This document shows, one piece after another, positions 48,701 through 58,443 of a DNA stretch of 64,000 nucleotides; the stretch's first letter is position 1, and each line of letters begins with the position of its first letter. The stretch comes from Hydrogenophaga sp. RAC07. GTDB lineage: Bacteria; Pseudomonadota; Gammaproteobacteria; Burkholderiales; Burkholderiaceae_C. The notes under the pieces are model-generated. The model was given only the letters and a program-made list of their open reading frames with translations. It did not search any database and had not been told where the DNA came from. The stretch covers positions 3,534,001 to 3,598,000 of the forward strand of contig NZ_CP016449.1 of the NCBI RefSeq assembly GCF_001713375.1, written 5' to 3'. Made by a program: the position numbers and the translations under genes.

Positions 48701-50458
48701 TCAGGCCACCTCGCCGATCAGGGCATCGGCAAGAAGGACTTGGGTGGTCTGGCGAGCAACGAGGCGCTCGCGCAGGCAATTGCACACTCGGCGCAGGGAC
48801 TCGACACGGGCGACGATACGAACCTGTTCAGCAAGAGGTGGAAGAGGAACAAAAAACTCAGCCATCTTTGACGCACTCACGTTCGGAACGCCTACCGATG
48901 TCGTGCTTAGACCGAGTTGCTTCTGACCCAGTTCGCTTTGAAAGTACTTCAGGAAGAAGTTCGGATACACATGTTCGGAGAAGCGGATCCGAATCAAGTA
49001 AGCGCTCGGGACTGCATCGATCATCAGATCGAACAGCGCCATGACGCCAATACTGCCAGAGCGAGTCACAAGCAAATCACCTTTCCTGACCAGGTAGGAG
49101 TCATACTTTGCAAGCGGCACATTTACTCGAGGCGGGTTTCGCAGGACTATCTGGCCATTGGTCATGTCGGTTGTTCTGATTGTGGGGATTCCACCAGTAC
49201 TCACATACTCCTCATTGCTGAACCGTGGTCCATAGAAGGAACTTTGCCAGACATCTCCAAGCCTTACCCAAGACCACCCCGTAGGCGATCCAAAAGGCAA
49301 CCCGTCCAAAGGAACTGGCGCCGAAGACTTGTCCGACTTAATCTTGCCCTCTGCAACCAGACTGTACTTCTCAGCACGAATCTTCTTCACCAGCTCGCTC
49401 GCAGGCTCCTCCCTAGGGTCTTGAGGCACCAACAAGCCGCGAACAGCCAGTTGCAGGATGGTTTGCTCCAAGGCGTCGACGGCTTCGGGACGGTCGAGTA
49501 GGAGGTCGAAGTGGGTGGCGACGCGTTGCCAGTTGTCGGCGAGTTCGTCTGGGGTGGTGCTGGCGGTCAGCGCGGCCAGAAGGGTTTGCACGAGCTGCGC
49601 GTGTTGCGCATCTTCGAGCCTGCCATTGGCTTCGAGGGCGTCGCACAGGCGCATGAGTTCTTCGACGCGGGTGACGATGCGGGATTGTTCGGCGAGGGGA
49701 GGCAATGGGATCAGGAATTGCCCCAGCTTGGCGATGCTCAGTCCCTCGCGAGATACACCAACTTGGACGTCCATGACAGTTTGTTGAACGTGCCGAGAGA
49801 TCAGCACCTTGTGCAAAAACTCGTTCAGTTCTGGCATCACCGTACGAACGATGGTCACGTGCTGGCTGACGTTGGCTTCATCAAAGTTGCTGGGAACTAC
49901 TGCACATCGGCCAATTGATGCGCCAGTAATATTGAACAAAAGGTCGTTTGCAAAAACGACCGTTCCATTCATCTTTGCATGTGTCCCAGGCTTGATGAAG
50001 GCAACGCTGTCGAGGCGAAGTCCGTCGTTCCAGACGTTTTGCGAGCGTAGGAACTTCACCCCATTGGGAACGTAAACCTCCCTTCCTCCGAGAGGCGTGC
50101 TACCTGCACCGATCTTTTGAAGCAACGAGTTCAATCTAACCCATACCCAGCCGTGAGGTAATGAGAACGGCTCGTCCTGCTTAGGAATCTCAGCCAGCGG
50201 TTTTCCTCGCTTGATCTTCCCTTCCTCGATCAGTCGATCCTTCTCCGATTGAATCTTCTCCAGTAGCTCACTCGCCGGTTCATCACTCGGGTCTTGCGGT
50301 AGCAATTTGCCTCGTACCCCCTGCGTCAAGATCAATTCGCGTAGTTTTGCCACACCACTCGGCGCAGTGGCCATCAGCTCAAAGTGCTGCACCAGCGGTG
50401 GCTGCAGGGCACTCAAGTGCTCGGCGCTGTGTTCTCGGACTTTCATCACCGCACTCAT
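48701..50458 (-). CDS. hsdS: type I restriction system specificity subunit
   Basis: 585 residues. Two target-recognition domains, each introduced by a conserved LP.GW.W..L segment (SLPHGWVWVRLNSLLQKIG and SPTGWSWVRLGDVWQSS) and followed by conserved helices (IPLPPLAEQSRIVTRVEELM and VPLPPLAEQVRIVARVESLR). The half-subunits read separate parts of a bipartite DNA site, which cannot be deduced here. It starts 4 bp inside hsdM. Confidence 0.95.
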   Translation of the reverse strand: MSAVMKVREHSAEHLSALQPPLVQHFELMATAPSGVAKLRELILTQGVRGKLLPQDPSDEPASELLEKIQSEKDRLIEEGKIKRGKPLAEIPKQDEPFSLPHGWVWVRLNSLLQKIGAGSTPLGGREVYVPNGVKFLRSQNVWNDGLRLDSVAFIKPGTHAKMNGTVVFANDLLFNITGASIGRCAVVPSNFDEANVSQHVTIVRTVMPELNEFLHKVLISRHVQQTVMDVQVGVSREGLSIAKLGQFLIPLPPLAEQSRIVTRVEELMRLCDALEANGRLEDAQHAQLVQTLLAALTASTTPDELADNWQRVATHFDLLLDRPEAVDALEQTILQLAVRGLLVPQDPREEPASELVKKIRAEKYSLVAEGKIKSDKSSAPVPLDGLPFGSPTGWSWVRLGDVWQSSFYGPRFSNEEYVSTGGIPTIRTTDMTNGQIVLRNPPRVNVPLAKYDSYLVRKGDLLVTRSGSIGVMALFDLMIDAVPSAYLIRIRFSEHVYPNFFLKYFQSELGQKQLGLSTTSVGVPNVSASKMAEFFVPLPPLAEQVRIVARVESLRRVCNCLRERLVARQTTQVLLADALIGEVA

Positions 50459-51927
50459 TCGCGGGCTCCGCTCAGCGATTCTGCCAGGATGGCCTTAAGC
50501 TGGTCCCGCAGGGCCTGCGCTTCGGCCTGCAGCCTGGCGTAGTCGGCCAGCAGCACCTCGGGGTCGTGGCTCACCGCGTCCAACGCGTGCGGGTTCTTCT
50601 GGTCCAGGTTGTAGTTGGCGTCCTTGATCTGGTCGATGCTCACCTTCCAGGCACGTTCGTTTTCCACTCGGGCGGCAAAGCCATCGACCGCGCTGCCCCA
50701 CCAGGATTTTTCGGCGTCGAACTCTTCTATACGGATGGGCTTGGTCTTGTTGTAGCTCTTTACGCCCTCGGGGTAGGGGTGCTCGTAGTACCAGATGTGC
50801 TGTGTCGGCTGGCCCTTGGTGAAGAACAGCAGGTTGGTCTTGATGCCGGTGTACGGGGCGAACACGCCGTTGGGCAGGCGCACGATGGTGTGCAGGTTGC
50901 ACTCCGTCAGCAGCTGTTCCTTGATGCGGGTTTTGACGCCTTCGCCAAACAGGGTGCCGTCGGGCAACACCAGGGAGGCCCGGCCGTTCACTTTCAGGAT
51001 GTGCTTGATGAGCACCAGGAACAGGTCGGCTGTTTCCTTGGTGCGCACATCGGCCGGGAAGCCTTGCTCGATGCCGGGCTCTTCAATGCCGCCGAAGGGC
51101 GGATTGGTGAGCACCACGTCCACACGGTCGGCCTGGGTGACTTCGCGCAACGGGCGGGCGAGCGTGTTGTCGTGCCGGATGTTGCTCGGGACTTCGACGC
51201 CGTGGAGCAAAAGGTTTGTCACGCACAGCATGTGGGGCAGCTGTTTCTTCTCAACTCCGCGAATGCTTTGCTGCAGCACTGTGTCGTCTTCGGTGGACTG
51301 GACCTGTTTGCGCAGGTGTTCGATGGCGCAAACGAGGAAGCCGCCGGTGCCGGTGGCGGGGTCGAACACAGTTTCGCCCAGCTGGGGATTGACCATGTCC
51401 ACCATGAACTGTGTGACGGCGCGGGGTGTGTAGAACTCGCCCGCGTTGCCGGCGCTCTGCAGGTCCTTGAGGATCTTTTCGTAGAGGTCGTTGAACTGGT
51501 GGCGCTCACTCTGGCGATTGAAGTCGATGGTGTTGAGCTTATTGATCACCTGGCGAAGCAACTGGCCGCTCTTCATGTAGTTGTAGGCGTCTTCAAAGAC
51601 GCCACGCACCACATAGCCGCGCGGGTTGCGCACCGGGTCGGCCGGCAGGTTCTTCAGAGTGACGAACAGCTCGGTGTTGACGAAGTCTTGCAGCACATCG
51701 CCAGTCATGCCTTCTGGGTCAGCGGCCCAATTGCGCCAGCGCATGCTCTCCGGAATCGGGCTTTTGTAGGCGTCGCGGGTGAGTTCCAGCTCTTCCTCAA
51801 GCGAGTCAAAGACCTTGAGAAACAGCAGCCACGTGAGTTGCGAAATACGCTGGGCGTCTCCATCAACGCCGGAGTCCTGGCGCATGATGTCCTGAATGGA
51901 TTTGATGACGGGGGAGAGGTTGGACAT
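50455..51927 (-). CDS. hsdM: type I restriction system N6-adenine methyltransferase
   Basis: 490 residues. N-terminal HsdM helical domain, then the methyltransferase fold with motif I FDPATGTGGFLVCAIEHL and motif IV LTNPPFGG. It transfers methyl from S-adenosylmethionine to adenine within the HsdS target. ATG 51927; overlaps hsdS by 4 bp. Confidence 0.96.
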   Translation of the reverse strand: MSNLSPVIKSIQDIMRQDSGVDGDAQRISQLTWLLFLKVFDSLEEELELTRDAYKSPIPESMRWRNWAADPEGMTGDVLQDFVNTELFVTLKNLPADPVRNPRGYVVRGVFEDAYNYMKSGQLLRQVINKLNTIDFNRQSERHQFNDLYEKILKDLQSAGNAGEFYTPRAVTQFMVDMVNPQLGETVFDPATGTGGFLVCAIEHLRKQVQSTEDDTVLQQSIRGVEKKQLPHMLCVTNLLLHGVEVPSNIRHDNTLARPLREVTQADRVDVVLTNPPFGGIEEPGIEQGFPADVRTKETADLFLVLIKHILKVNGRASLVLPDGTLFGEGVKTRIKEQLLTECNLHTIVRLPNGVFAPYTGIKTNLLFFTKGQPTQHIWYYEHPYPEGVKSYNKTKPIRIEEFDAEKSWWGSAVDGFAARVENERAWKVSIDQIKDANYNLDQKNPHALDAVSHDPEVLLADYARLQAEAQALRDQLKAILAESLSGARE

Positions 51928-51964
51928 GCGTTCGGGAGATTCGGAAAAGAGAGGAAGGAAGGGG

Positions 51965-54424
51965 TCAAGGTGACGCAGGCGCGTAAAGCTCGCGCTCCAG
52001 GGTGTTCAGTGCAGCCAAGTATTGTGGGCGCCCACCGAAACTTCGGATCAACTCCACGGGCAGACCCAGCTGGTTGACCGGTGGCAGGCTGAGCACGTTG
52101 TTGGCTTCGAGTGTGGCGATGCCTTCGTCAGCGTATTTATCGAGCAAGGCTTCGATCACTTGGCGGGCCATGGGGCCGTACTGTGTGAACACATTGCGCT
52201 TCTTGACGCGGTTGGCCCGCTCGCGCCGGGTGAGTGGCGGTTTGTTGTAGGCCACGTGCAGCAGCAGGTCGAATGGATCTAGGTCTTTCAGGCCGGTGTG
52301 AGCGACTTCATCTGCTAGAGCTTCGATGAGCACGCCTTGGCGCTCCAGCTCTTCGATGAGAGCGGCTTTTCGGTCGGCATCGTTCCAGGCTTGCAGAAAC
52401 TTGTCGAGCGAGTCGTATTTGCGGGCTAGGTTGATGCGGGTGTAGTCGCGCAGGCTTTCAGTGATCAGCTTGCCGTCGGCGTTGAGGTACTGCACACGCT
52501 CGCGTGCGACGGCGACAGTGACCATGCCTCCTACGATGTACCTCTTGGGCTCAATGATTCCCCCCTCGCCGGGACCGACGGTGGTTGGACCAAGGGACGG
52601 CTGATCCTCGCCGGGCTGCTGCGGTCTGGTCGGATCATCGACGACAGGCGGCTCGATAGGATCGCCTTCGTCGGGCTCGTAAATCTGGACCGGATTGCCA
52701 TCGAACGCTGGGTCTGCAAAAAGCTCAGTGGCACGCTTGAAGTCCATGATGGTGAACCAGCTCTTGCCCAGGTCTTCGCGCAGTCGGGTGCCGCGGCCGA
52801 TGATCTGTTTGAACAATGTCATCGAGCGGATGTTCTGATCCAACACGATGAGCTTGCAGGTCTGCGCGTCGACCCCTGTACTCATTAGCTTGGACGTGGT
52901 GGCAATGACCGGGTAGGTCTTCTCGGGGTCGATGAAGTTGTCGAGCTCGCGCTTGCCTTCTTGGTTGTCACCGGTGATCTGCACCACGTACTTAGGTTGG
53001 GTGGCGCAGATGTCGGCATTGGCGTTGGCCAGCGCCTGGCGCATGCGGGCGGCGTGGTCGATGTCTTCGCAGAACACGATGGTCTTGGCATTGCGGTCGG
53101 TGGCCTTGAGGTACTCGGTGATCTTGGCGGCCACGGCTTCATCGCGCTTTTCCAGCACGAGCTTTCGGTTCATGTCGGCGCCGGTGTAGACGCGGTCTTC
53201 GATCAGGTTGCCGGCCTTATCGGTCATGCCCTCGGTGGGACGCCATCCGAATGTGTCGCGGTCCAAGTCGATGCGAATGACTTTGTACGGCGCGAGGTAG
53301 CCGTCTTCAATGCCCTGCTTGAGGCTGTAGGTGTAGACCGGTTCCCCAAAGTAGTGGATGTTGGAAGCCGCGTCTGTTTCCTTGGGCGTGGCGGTAAGGC
53401 CGATCTGGGTGGCATTTTCGAAGTAATTGAGGATGTCGCGCCAGGCCGAGTCTTCGGCCGCACTGCCACGGTGGCACTCGTCGATCACTATGAGGTCGAA
53501 GAAGTCGGGCGAAAACTGCTTGTAGATGTTGCTTTCTTCTTCTGTGCCGGTGACCGCTTGGTAAAGAGACAGGTAGATCTCGTAGCTCTTATCGACCTGC
53601 TTGGTGGTCTTGTTGACCGCCAGGGCCACATCGTCGATGGTGACGCTACCCTGCGCATCCACCCGCTCCACACCCTTGGCGTTCGGAGAGAGCTTGGCCA
53701 TGGCACCCTTGAAGGGGCGGAAATCATTGACCATGGTCTGGTCGATCAGGATGTTGCGATCGGCAAGGAACAGAATGCGCTTCTTGGCGCCGCTCTTCCA
53801 GAGTCGCCAGATGATCTGGAAGGCGGTATAGGTCTTGCCGGTGCCGGTCGCCATGACCAAGAGCACCCGGTTTTGACCGCCAGCAATGGCCTCGACCGTG
53901 CGGTTGATGGCATTGAGCTGGTAGTAGCGCGGGGTCTTGCTGGGGGAGTAGTCAAACCCGGCGACGCGCGCCACCTCAGGCGTCCAGCCCTTCCAATCGC
54001 AATAGCGCTTCCAGAGCTCGGCCGGGCTAGGGAACTCTTCTAGGGAAATCGTCTGTTCCAACACACCAGTGGTCATGGTGGCGTCGCGGAACACAAAACC
54101 ATCTCCGTTGGAGGAGAAGCTGAAGGGCACGTCCAGCAGCTGGGCGTAGTTGATGGCCTGGGCCATGCCCGCACCCATGGCCATGGTGTTGTCTTTGGCC
54201 TCGACCACGGCCAATGGAATGTTGAGCTTGTAGAAAAGCGCGTAATCGGCGCGGAGTACCGTAGTCTTGTCGCGATACGACTTCTGGCCACGAACGACCA
54301 CGCGTCCGGCGCGCAGGGGGAACTCGCGATAGATTTGATCCATGCCATTCCACCCGGCGGCTTCCATGGCCGGGCGGATGAACTTGTCGCAGATGTCGCT
54401 TTCTGAGAGATTCTTCTTGTCCAT
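51965..54424 (-). CDS. hsdR: type I restriction system helicase-nuclease subunit
   Basis: 819 residues from ATG 54424. N-terminal nuclease core ADYALFYKLNIPLAVVEAKD (D...ExK), then a superfamily 2 motor: MATGTGKTYTAFQI (Walker A), VIDECHRGSA (DEAH-like), GLTATP, and later QIIGRGTRLRED. It translocates DNA and cuts unmethylated targets with HsdM/HsdS. It is followed 37 bp later by hsdM. The order R-M-S is unusual compared with E. coli but common in other groups. Confidence 0.95.
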   Translation of the reverse strand: MDKKNLSESDICDKFIRPAMEAAGWNGMDQIYREFPLRAGRVVVRGQKSYRDKTTVLRADYALFYKLNIPLAVVEAKDNTMAMGAGMAQAINYAQLLDVPFSFSSNGDGFVFRDATMTTGVLEQTISLEEFPSPAELWKRYCDWKGWTPEVARVAGFDYSPSKTPRYYQLNAINRTVEAIAGGQNRVLLVMATGTGKTYTAFQIIWRLWKSGAKKRILFLADRNILIDQTMVNDFRPFKGAMAKLSPNAKGVERVDAQGSVTIDDVALAVNKTTKQVDKSYEIYLSLYQAVTGTEEESNIYKQFSPDFFDLIVIDECHRGSAAEDSAWRDILNYFENATQIGLTATPKETDAASNIHYFGEPVYTYSLKQGIEDGYLAPYKVIRIDLDRDTFGWRPTEGMTDKAGNLIEDRVYTGADMNRKLVLEKRDEAVAAKITEYLKATDRNAKTIVFCEDIDHAARMRQALANANADICATQPKYVVQITGDNQEGKRELDNFIDPEKTYPVIATTSKLMSTGVDAQTCKLIVLDQNIRSMTLFKQIIGRGTRLREDLGKSWFTIMDFKRATELFADPAFDGNPVQIYEPDEGDPIEPPVVDDPTRPQQPGEDQPSLGPTTVGPGEGGIIEPKRYIVGGMVTVAVARERVQYLNADGKLITESLRDYTRINLARKYDSLDKFLQAWNDADRKAALIEELERQGVLIEALADEVAHTGLKDLDPFDLLLHVAYNKPPLTRRERANRVKKRNVFTQYGPMARQVIEALLDKYADEGIATLEANNVLSLPPVNQLGLPVELIRSFGGRPQYLAALNTLERELYAPASP

Positions 54425-54542
54425 CGGGCTCCCTGGGCTCGAGTCGAAATTGACTGCTTCCGAGCAGCTGTTCAGTAGAAACAACCCACCATCGTCATAT
54501 AGCGTTGAAGCTCAAGAGCTTCACAGGCACCCTCCGCTCGAA

Positions 54543-54992
54543 TCAGTCGGCGTTGATGCGGGCGTTCGCCTCACGCTTGCCGATCTTTCGAACTGCGAAG
54601 ATCTTCTCCAGCTGTGCAGCCCTGGGCGTTACCTGCCCGCTTTCCCACTTGTAAATCGAAAGAGAAGAGACGCCCAAGAGCTCGGCCATTTGGGCCTGGG
54701 TAAATCCCAGATGCTTGCGAAGCTCCAGCAACTCCGCCGCACCAAACACAACTTTGCGCCCGGGCTTCCCACGAGTGACCGCCGGCGCCTCACGGGGAGC
54801 CGCAGGGAGGTTTGGGGCTGCACGACTCAGCACCTTCACCTGCGACTCCAGCCCTTTGATCTTTCGCTTTAGCTCAGCAATGTCTGAGCGAAAGCTCGCG
54901 GAAGACTTGCGCAGGCTCAGGAGCTCGTCTCGGAGCTCCTTCCTGGCAACGCGAGCGATTTCTTTCTTCAGGGATTCGGCAAATGTAGTCAT
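54543..54992 (-). CDS. HTH (XRE-type) protein upstream of hsdR
   Basis: 149 residues. A Lys/Glu-rich N-terminal coiled coil (ELRDELLSLRKSSASFRSD, KGLESQVKVLSR) is followed by an XRE HTH: RKHLGFTQAQMAELLGVSSLSIYKWESGQ. It reads toward hsdR with 118 bp between, so it is a candidate controller of the restriction operon, although it lacks the size of a typical C protein. Confidence 0.82.
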   Translation of the reverse strand: MTTFAESLKKEIARVARKELRDELLSLRKSSASFRSDIAELKRKIKGLESQVKVLSRAAPNLPAAPREAPAVTRGKPGRKVVFGAAELLELRKHLGFTQAQMAELLGVSSLSIYKWESGQVTPRAAQLEKIFAVRKIGKREANARINAD

Positions 54993-55105
54993 TTCAGTAT
55001 TGTGTCCGTCGCGGGGCGGGCCTGCAGGAGGACGCCGAGTGCTTTATGTCACATGTTGAGAGACAGCTGAAGGAAACTCCTAGAAGGCGACTTTTCACTT
55101 CTGCA

Positions 55106-56419
55106 TCAGCGGCCCTCAACAGACGCAAGCAATGAGTCGTAGTCAGCCTTGGGGCGCCTCTTTTTCGTCTGCTTGATGCTCTTATTCTCTTTATCTTCAA
55201 GATCGTCAATGGCCTTCGCCTCTGCAGGGGTCAACGACGACCGCACCACCGCCGCGTCAATTTCGGTCTCCTCCGCAGCGATGGCAGCCTGCTTGGCATC
55301 CGAGGGAAAGGCAAAGTGCGCACCAAGTGGACACACAAGATCCTTGTGGCCTTTTGGCGTCTTTCCATCGATTGCCATTTTGGACAGGACGTCAACCTGC
55401 AGGCGGTTTACAGCAAACTGAGAGGTCAGGGCAGCTGACTTAAGGTCGGCGATCGAGATCACTGATCGTGATGCCGTGCGTGTGATTTCAAAGGCGAGGC
55501 TCAGAAGGTGAATACGCGTCCGGTGGACACGAAAGGTGATTGCGTTCAAGTGTGACCAAAACTCCCCGTCGTTTGGGACAACACCACATGTGACCGCCTC
55601 ATAAACACGTCTGAGCTCAAGCTCCGCGGGATCGTCGCTCAGTTCAGGCGTCATGACCACACACTCGGTCATGAGCCGACCAGTCACCTCCCACCCGCTT
55701 CCCATGATCTTTCCGACATTGCGGAAGTTGGAGATATGGAACTGAGGGGGGCCACAATCTGCGGCAAGTGTCAGGAGCTTGACGATGTTCACGCTCGCGT
55801 TCGTGCCTCTCGCGATCAGGTGCATTTCGTCGAGAATCAGCATCGCAAGCCCCTCGCGGTAGAGTTTCCTCGCACCCATGCCCGTGAGGTCGTCAAAGGT
55901 GAGCTTGTTCCCATTCTTTGCGTCACCAAACACGATCTTCCCAAAGTTATTCAGCAAAGAGCTGCCCGCGGTGATCTTGATGTACCTGCATGGAGTCAAA
56001 AGTGCGGGGGCGTAGTCGTCCCCGATGTTCGCAAGGAACTGATCCTGGATCAGCCTCACGATTGCCATCGCCAGTTCTGTCTTGCCAACACCTGGAAGCC
56101 CTGTCAGGCACAAGGGCAACGCAGTAGGGACAGGGCTTCTAAGACTGTTGATACCCCTCCGATAGTCGAGTGGACTCGCATAGTGAAGAAGGTAGTGGTC
56201 TTGGATCATCACCAGCGCTCGCACAATGATGCGAAGCACCTGGTGCGACGGAACGTACACAGACTTCAAGACGCTCCTTAACTTGTCCTTCGCCAGGTGC
56301 GCGCTGATCGATGGCAGGCCAGGCGACCGATCACCTCCAAGCGTGATTCTGGCGATGATCTCGGTGTCCGACAAAGCAAGCAGGTCCTCCAAGGCGAGCC
56401 AAGCAGATATTTGGTTCAT
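55106..56419 (-). CDS. tnsC: TnsC-like AAA+ transposition regulator
   Basis: 437 residues from ATG 56419, overlapping the tnsB stop by 4 bp. AAA+ ATPase with Walker A LTGLPGVGKTELAM (Lys113) and Walker B LAMLILDEMHLIA (Asp197-Glu198), as in TnsC/TniB. Basic, Lys-rich C-terminus. In Tn7 this protein bridges target selectors and the TnsAB transposase. The Tn7 gene order A-B-C and the overlaps support the assignment. Confidence 0.88.
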   Translation of the reverse strand: MNQISAWLALEDLLALSDTEIIARITLGGDRSPGLPSISAHLAKDKLRSVLKSVYVPSHQVLRIIVRALVMIQDHYLLHYASPLDYRRGINSLRSPVPTALPLCLTGLPGVGKTELAMAIVRLIQDQFLANIGDDYAPALLTPCRYIKITAGSSLLNNFGKIVFGDAKNGNKLTFDDLTGMGARKLYREGLAMLILDEMHLIARGTNASVNIVKLLTLAADCGPPQFHISNFRNVGKIMGSGWEVTGRLMTECVVMTPELSDDPAELELRRVYEAVTCGVVPNDGEFWSHLNAITFRVHRTRIHLLSLAFEITRTASRSVISIADLKSAALTSQFAVNRLQVDVLSKMAIDGKTPKGHKDLVCPLGAHFAFPSDAKQAAIAAEETEIDAAVVRSSLTPAEAKAIDDLEDKENKSIKQTKKRRPKADYDSLLASVEGR

Positions 56420-58440
56420 TTTGCGCCCCCATGATTTCGTTTCCTTGCCACAGTTCTTCTCTCGCGCTCGAGATCGTGTGAGCGAATCTTGGGAGCGCCT
56501 TTCCGCTCTTGGACTGCGCAATTCGCGCCAGAGATCATCTCCTTTGCGCTCTGCAAGGTGTGCAACTTCGCGGCTGCTTTTCGGGTTTCCGTCTTGCTCA
56601 CGCCGTCGGTCACAACCTGCGCGTGTTCAAGGACCAGCGAGAGCGGAATGAATTTCTGCTCCTTGCCGCATCGGTACGGAAAGTTGAGCTCAACCTCGAT
56701 AACATTTATCCCGACGCAGATCCATGTCTTGCGCGCGCACATCCGCAAAGCGAATCCTTCGAGGAGAATGGTATCCAGGCGTTTGCTTTGATCCAGAAGA
56801 CCAGTGGCTTTCAGTTCCCCAGAGGTGTAATGGGTCGTGCCCAGCAGAAGCTGGCCACGCTTCATCTTGAACTCCACAGGTGTCGTGAAGAGCCTGATGG
56901 CTGTTTTTTTCTCGACGCTTTGAGCTGCGTTGCGTCCAACTCCGTCCAGGTAGTTCCAGATGCCTATGGGAGTGGGAACAACATGGGCCTTGGACATCTC
57001 CAGCGTCAATCTCCGGGTGCAATCAGAGGACGCATTGCGCTGGATGGCGTCCAAGATGGCGGCGCGAGCCAAGCCAATCACATCACACCTGCTGACTTTG
57101 TAGAATTTGATCCCCTCTCGTTTTGGCTCCCGAGGGTGACTCGACTCAATTGATCCATGTGACTGCGGCTCACTTGTCGGCGGCATGCCGGTCACGCCCA
57201 CAATGCCCCGAAGCTTCTCGACAACTTCGTTACAGGACCCGTGCCCTCTGTCGGGAATGTATTCAAGCCCAAGGCCAATACTGGGCCACTGCTCAGGTTC
57301 AATCTTGAGACCGTACAGCGAACAAAAATAGGCCTTGTCGACACAAGCGCAAAACAGCGCCGACTTGTACGCGTCAGCATCCTCTGAACCAATGCCAAAT
57401 CCGATTCCCACGATGAGGCCAGACGCGATACAGATGATTCGTACAACGTACAGTCTTGGCGCAACGCCGCCTGTCTTGATCGAGGTGGGGTGCGCCTCGA
57501 CAGTAAAGGCATCAACCTCGAATTTCTCCATCAGATAGGCCAGTTCCGCCGTGTAGGAGCCTTCCGGCGCCGTGTTGCGGTTCCTGGTGCGCGTCTTTCC
57601 GAAGCGGAGGATGTCACGCTCGATTTGTGGGATAGCGTTTCTTACGTGATACTTGAACTGCCCCAGTGATGGGTACGGCTTTCCCTCTGGTTGTCGAATC
57701 TCGAAATCTTCAGCGTTGCGAAAATGAGCCACGCAGCCGAACCGGTTGTTTAGGACGTGAGCATAGATCTCGTACCACGCCTTCCCTTTTTCGGGGAACG
57801 AGCGGTATCCGTCCACGCACTTTTCAACCATTTCGCCATCACAGTTGAATCCATGCTGATTTCCCTCGGTGGACGGTCTACCGCGCTTAGGGGAGGTCGG
57901 GCCAACCGGGAGCGCGGGGGTGTTTTCTTCAAAGTAGGCGGGCAGTAGCGACCAGATGTTCTGCGCGAAGGCCAGGTAGGTGAAGAACCACAGCCTCACA
58001 CGGGTTTCGTTCTGAGATGGTCGGATCCCACGGATCACGGCGTTCATCGCACGAATGAAATCGTCTTGTAGTAGCAGCTGAGGCCAGCGCTGCAAGACCT
58101 CGGCGACACAGAAATGGCGCTTGTGGGCAATCTCCGCATGTTCGACTTTCGCCTTGTCGCGCACGAGATCGATGCGGTCGAGGTTTTTCCCTTCCAGACG
58201 CTCCAGCCAGGGAGGCATGCAGACCGCATCTTCCGCGTTCGTGATGAGTCGCTCTCCCTTTGCGAAGGAGAACTGGTCGTTGGTAAGGATCTGCAAGTCG
58301 TAGGCTGGATGGGGTGTCGCCGAAAATGACACGAGCAAGACGCATCGAGATGCGCTGTTGCCAGCGATCCTGTGGTACCGCACGCCAGGTTTGAGCGTGC
58401 AGTAGCCAGAATCAGAAAAGAATTGACTGGGCGCGGCCAT
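56416..58440 (-). CDS. tnsB: TnsB-like DDE transposase
   Basis: 674 residues. N-terminal DNA-binding region, then an RNase H fold with the DD35E triad: Asp310 in EVDAFTVEAH, Asp397 in YIPDRGHG and Glu432 in SHGSIESSH, with the last pair 35 apart. The C-terminal beta-barrel and basic tail (ERERRTVARKRNH) are typical of Mu/TnsB-type enzymes. It cuts the 3' ends and joins them to target DNA. Starts 3 bp after tnsA. Confidence 0.9.
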   Translation of the reverse strand: MAAPSQFFSDSGYCTLKPGVRYHRIAGNSASRCVLLVSFSATPHPAYDLQILTNDQFSFAKGERLITNAEDAVCMPPWLERLEGKNLDRIDLVRDKAKVEHAEIAHKRHFCVAEVLQRWPQLLLQDDFIRAMNAVIRGIRPSQNETRVRLWFFTYLAFAQNIWSLLPAYFEENTPALPVGPTSPKRGRPSTEGNQHGFNCDGEMVEKCVDGYRSFPEKGKAWYEIYAHVLNNRFGCVAHFRNAEDFEIRQPEGKPYPSLGQFKYHVRNAIPQIERDILRFGKTRTRNRNTAPEGSYTAELAYLMEKFEVDAFTVEAHPTSIKTGGVAPRLYVVRIICIASGLIVGIGFGIGSEDADAYKSALFCACVDKAYFCSLYGLKIEPEQWPSIGLGLEYIPDRGHGSCNEVVEKLRGIVGVTGMPPTSEPQSHGSIESSHPREPKREGIKFYKVSRCDVIGLARAAILDAIQRNASSDCTRRLTLEMSKAHVVPTPIGIWNYLDGVGRNAAQSVEKKTAIRLFTTPVEFKMKRGQLLLGTTHYTSGELKATGLLDQSKRLDTILLEGFALRMCARKTWICVGINVIEVELNFPYRCGKEQKFIPLSLVLEHAQVVTDGVSKTETRKAAAKLHTLQSAKEMISGANCAVQERKGAPKIRSHDLERERRTVARKRNHGGAK

Positions 58441-58443
58441 GGC

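Noticed and set aside
50347..52077. 576-aa open frame on the plus strand
   Set aside because: Antisense to hsdM, whose methyltransferase motifs are intact.
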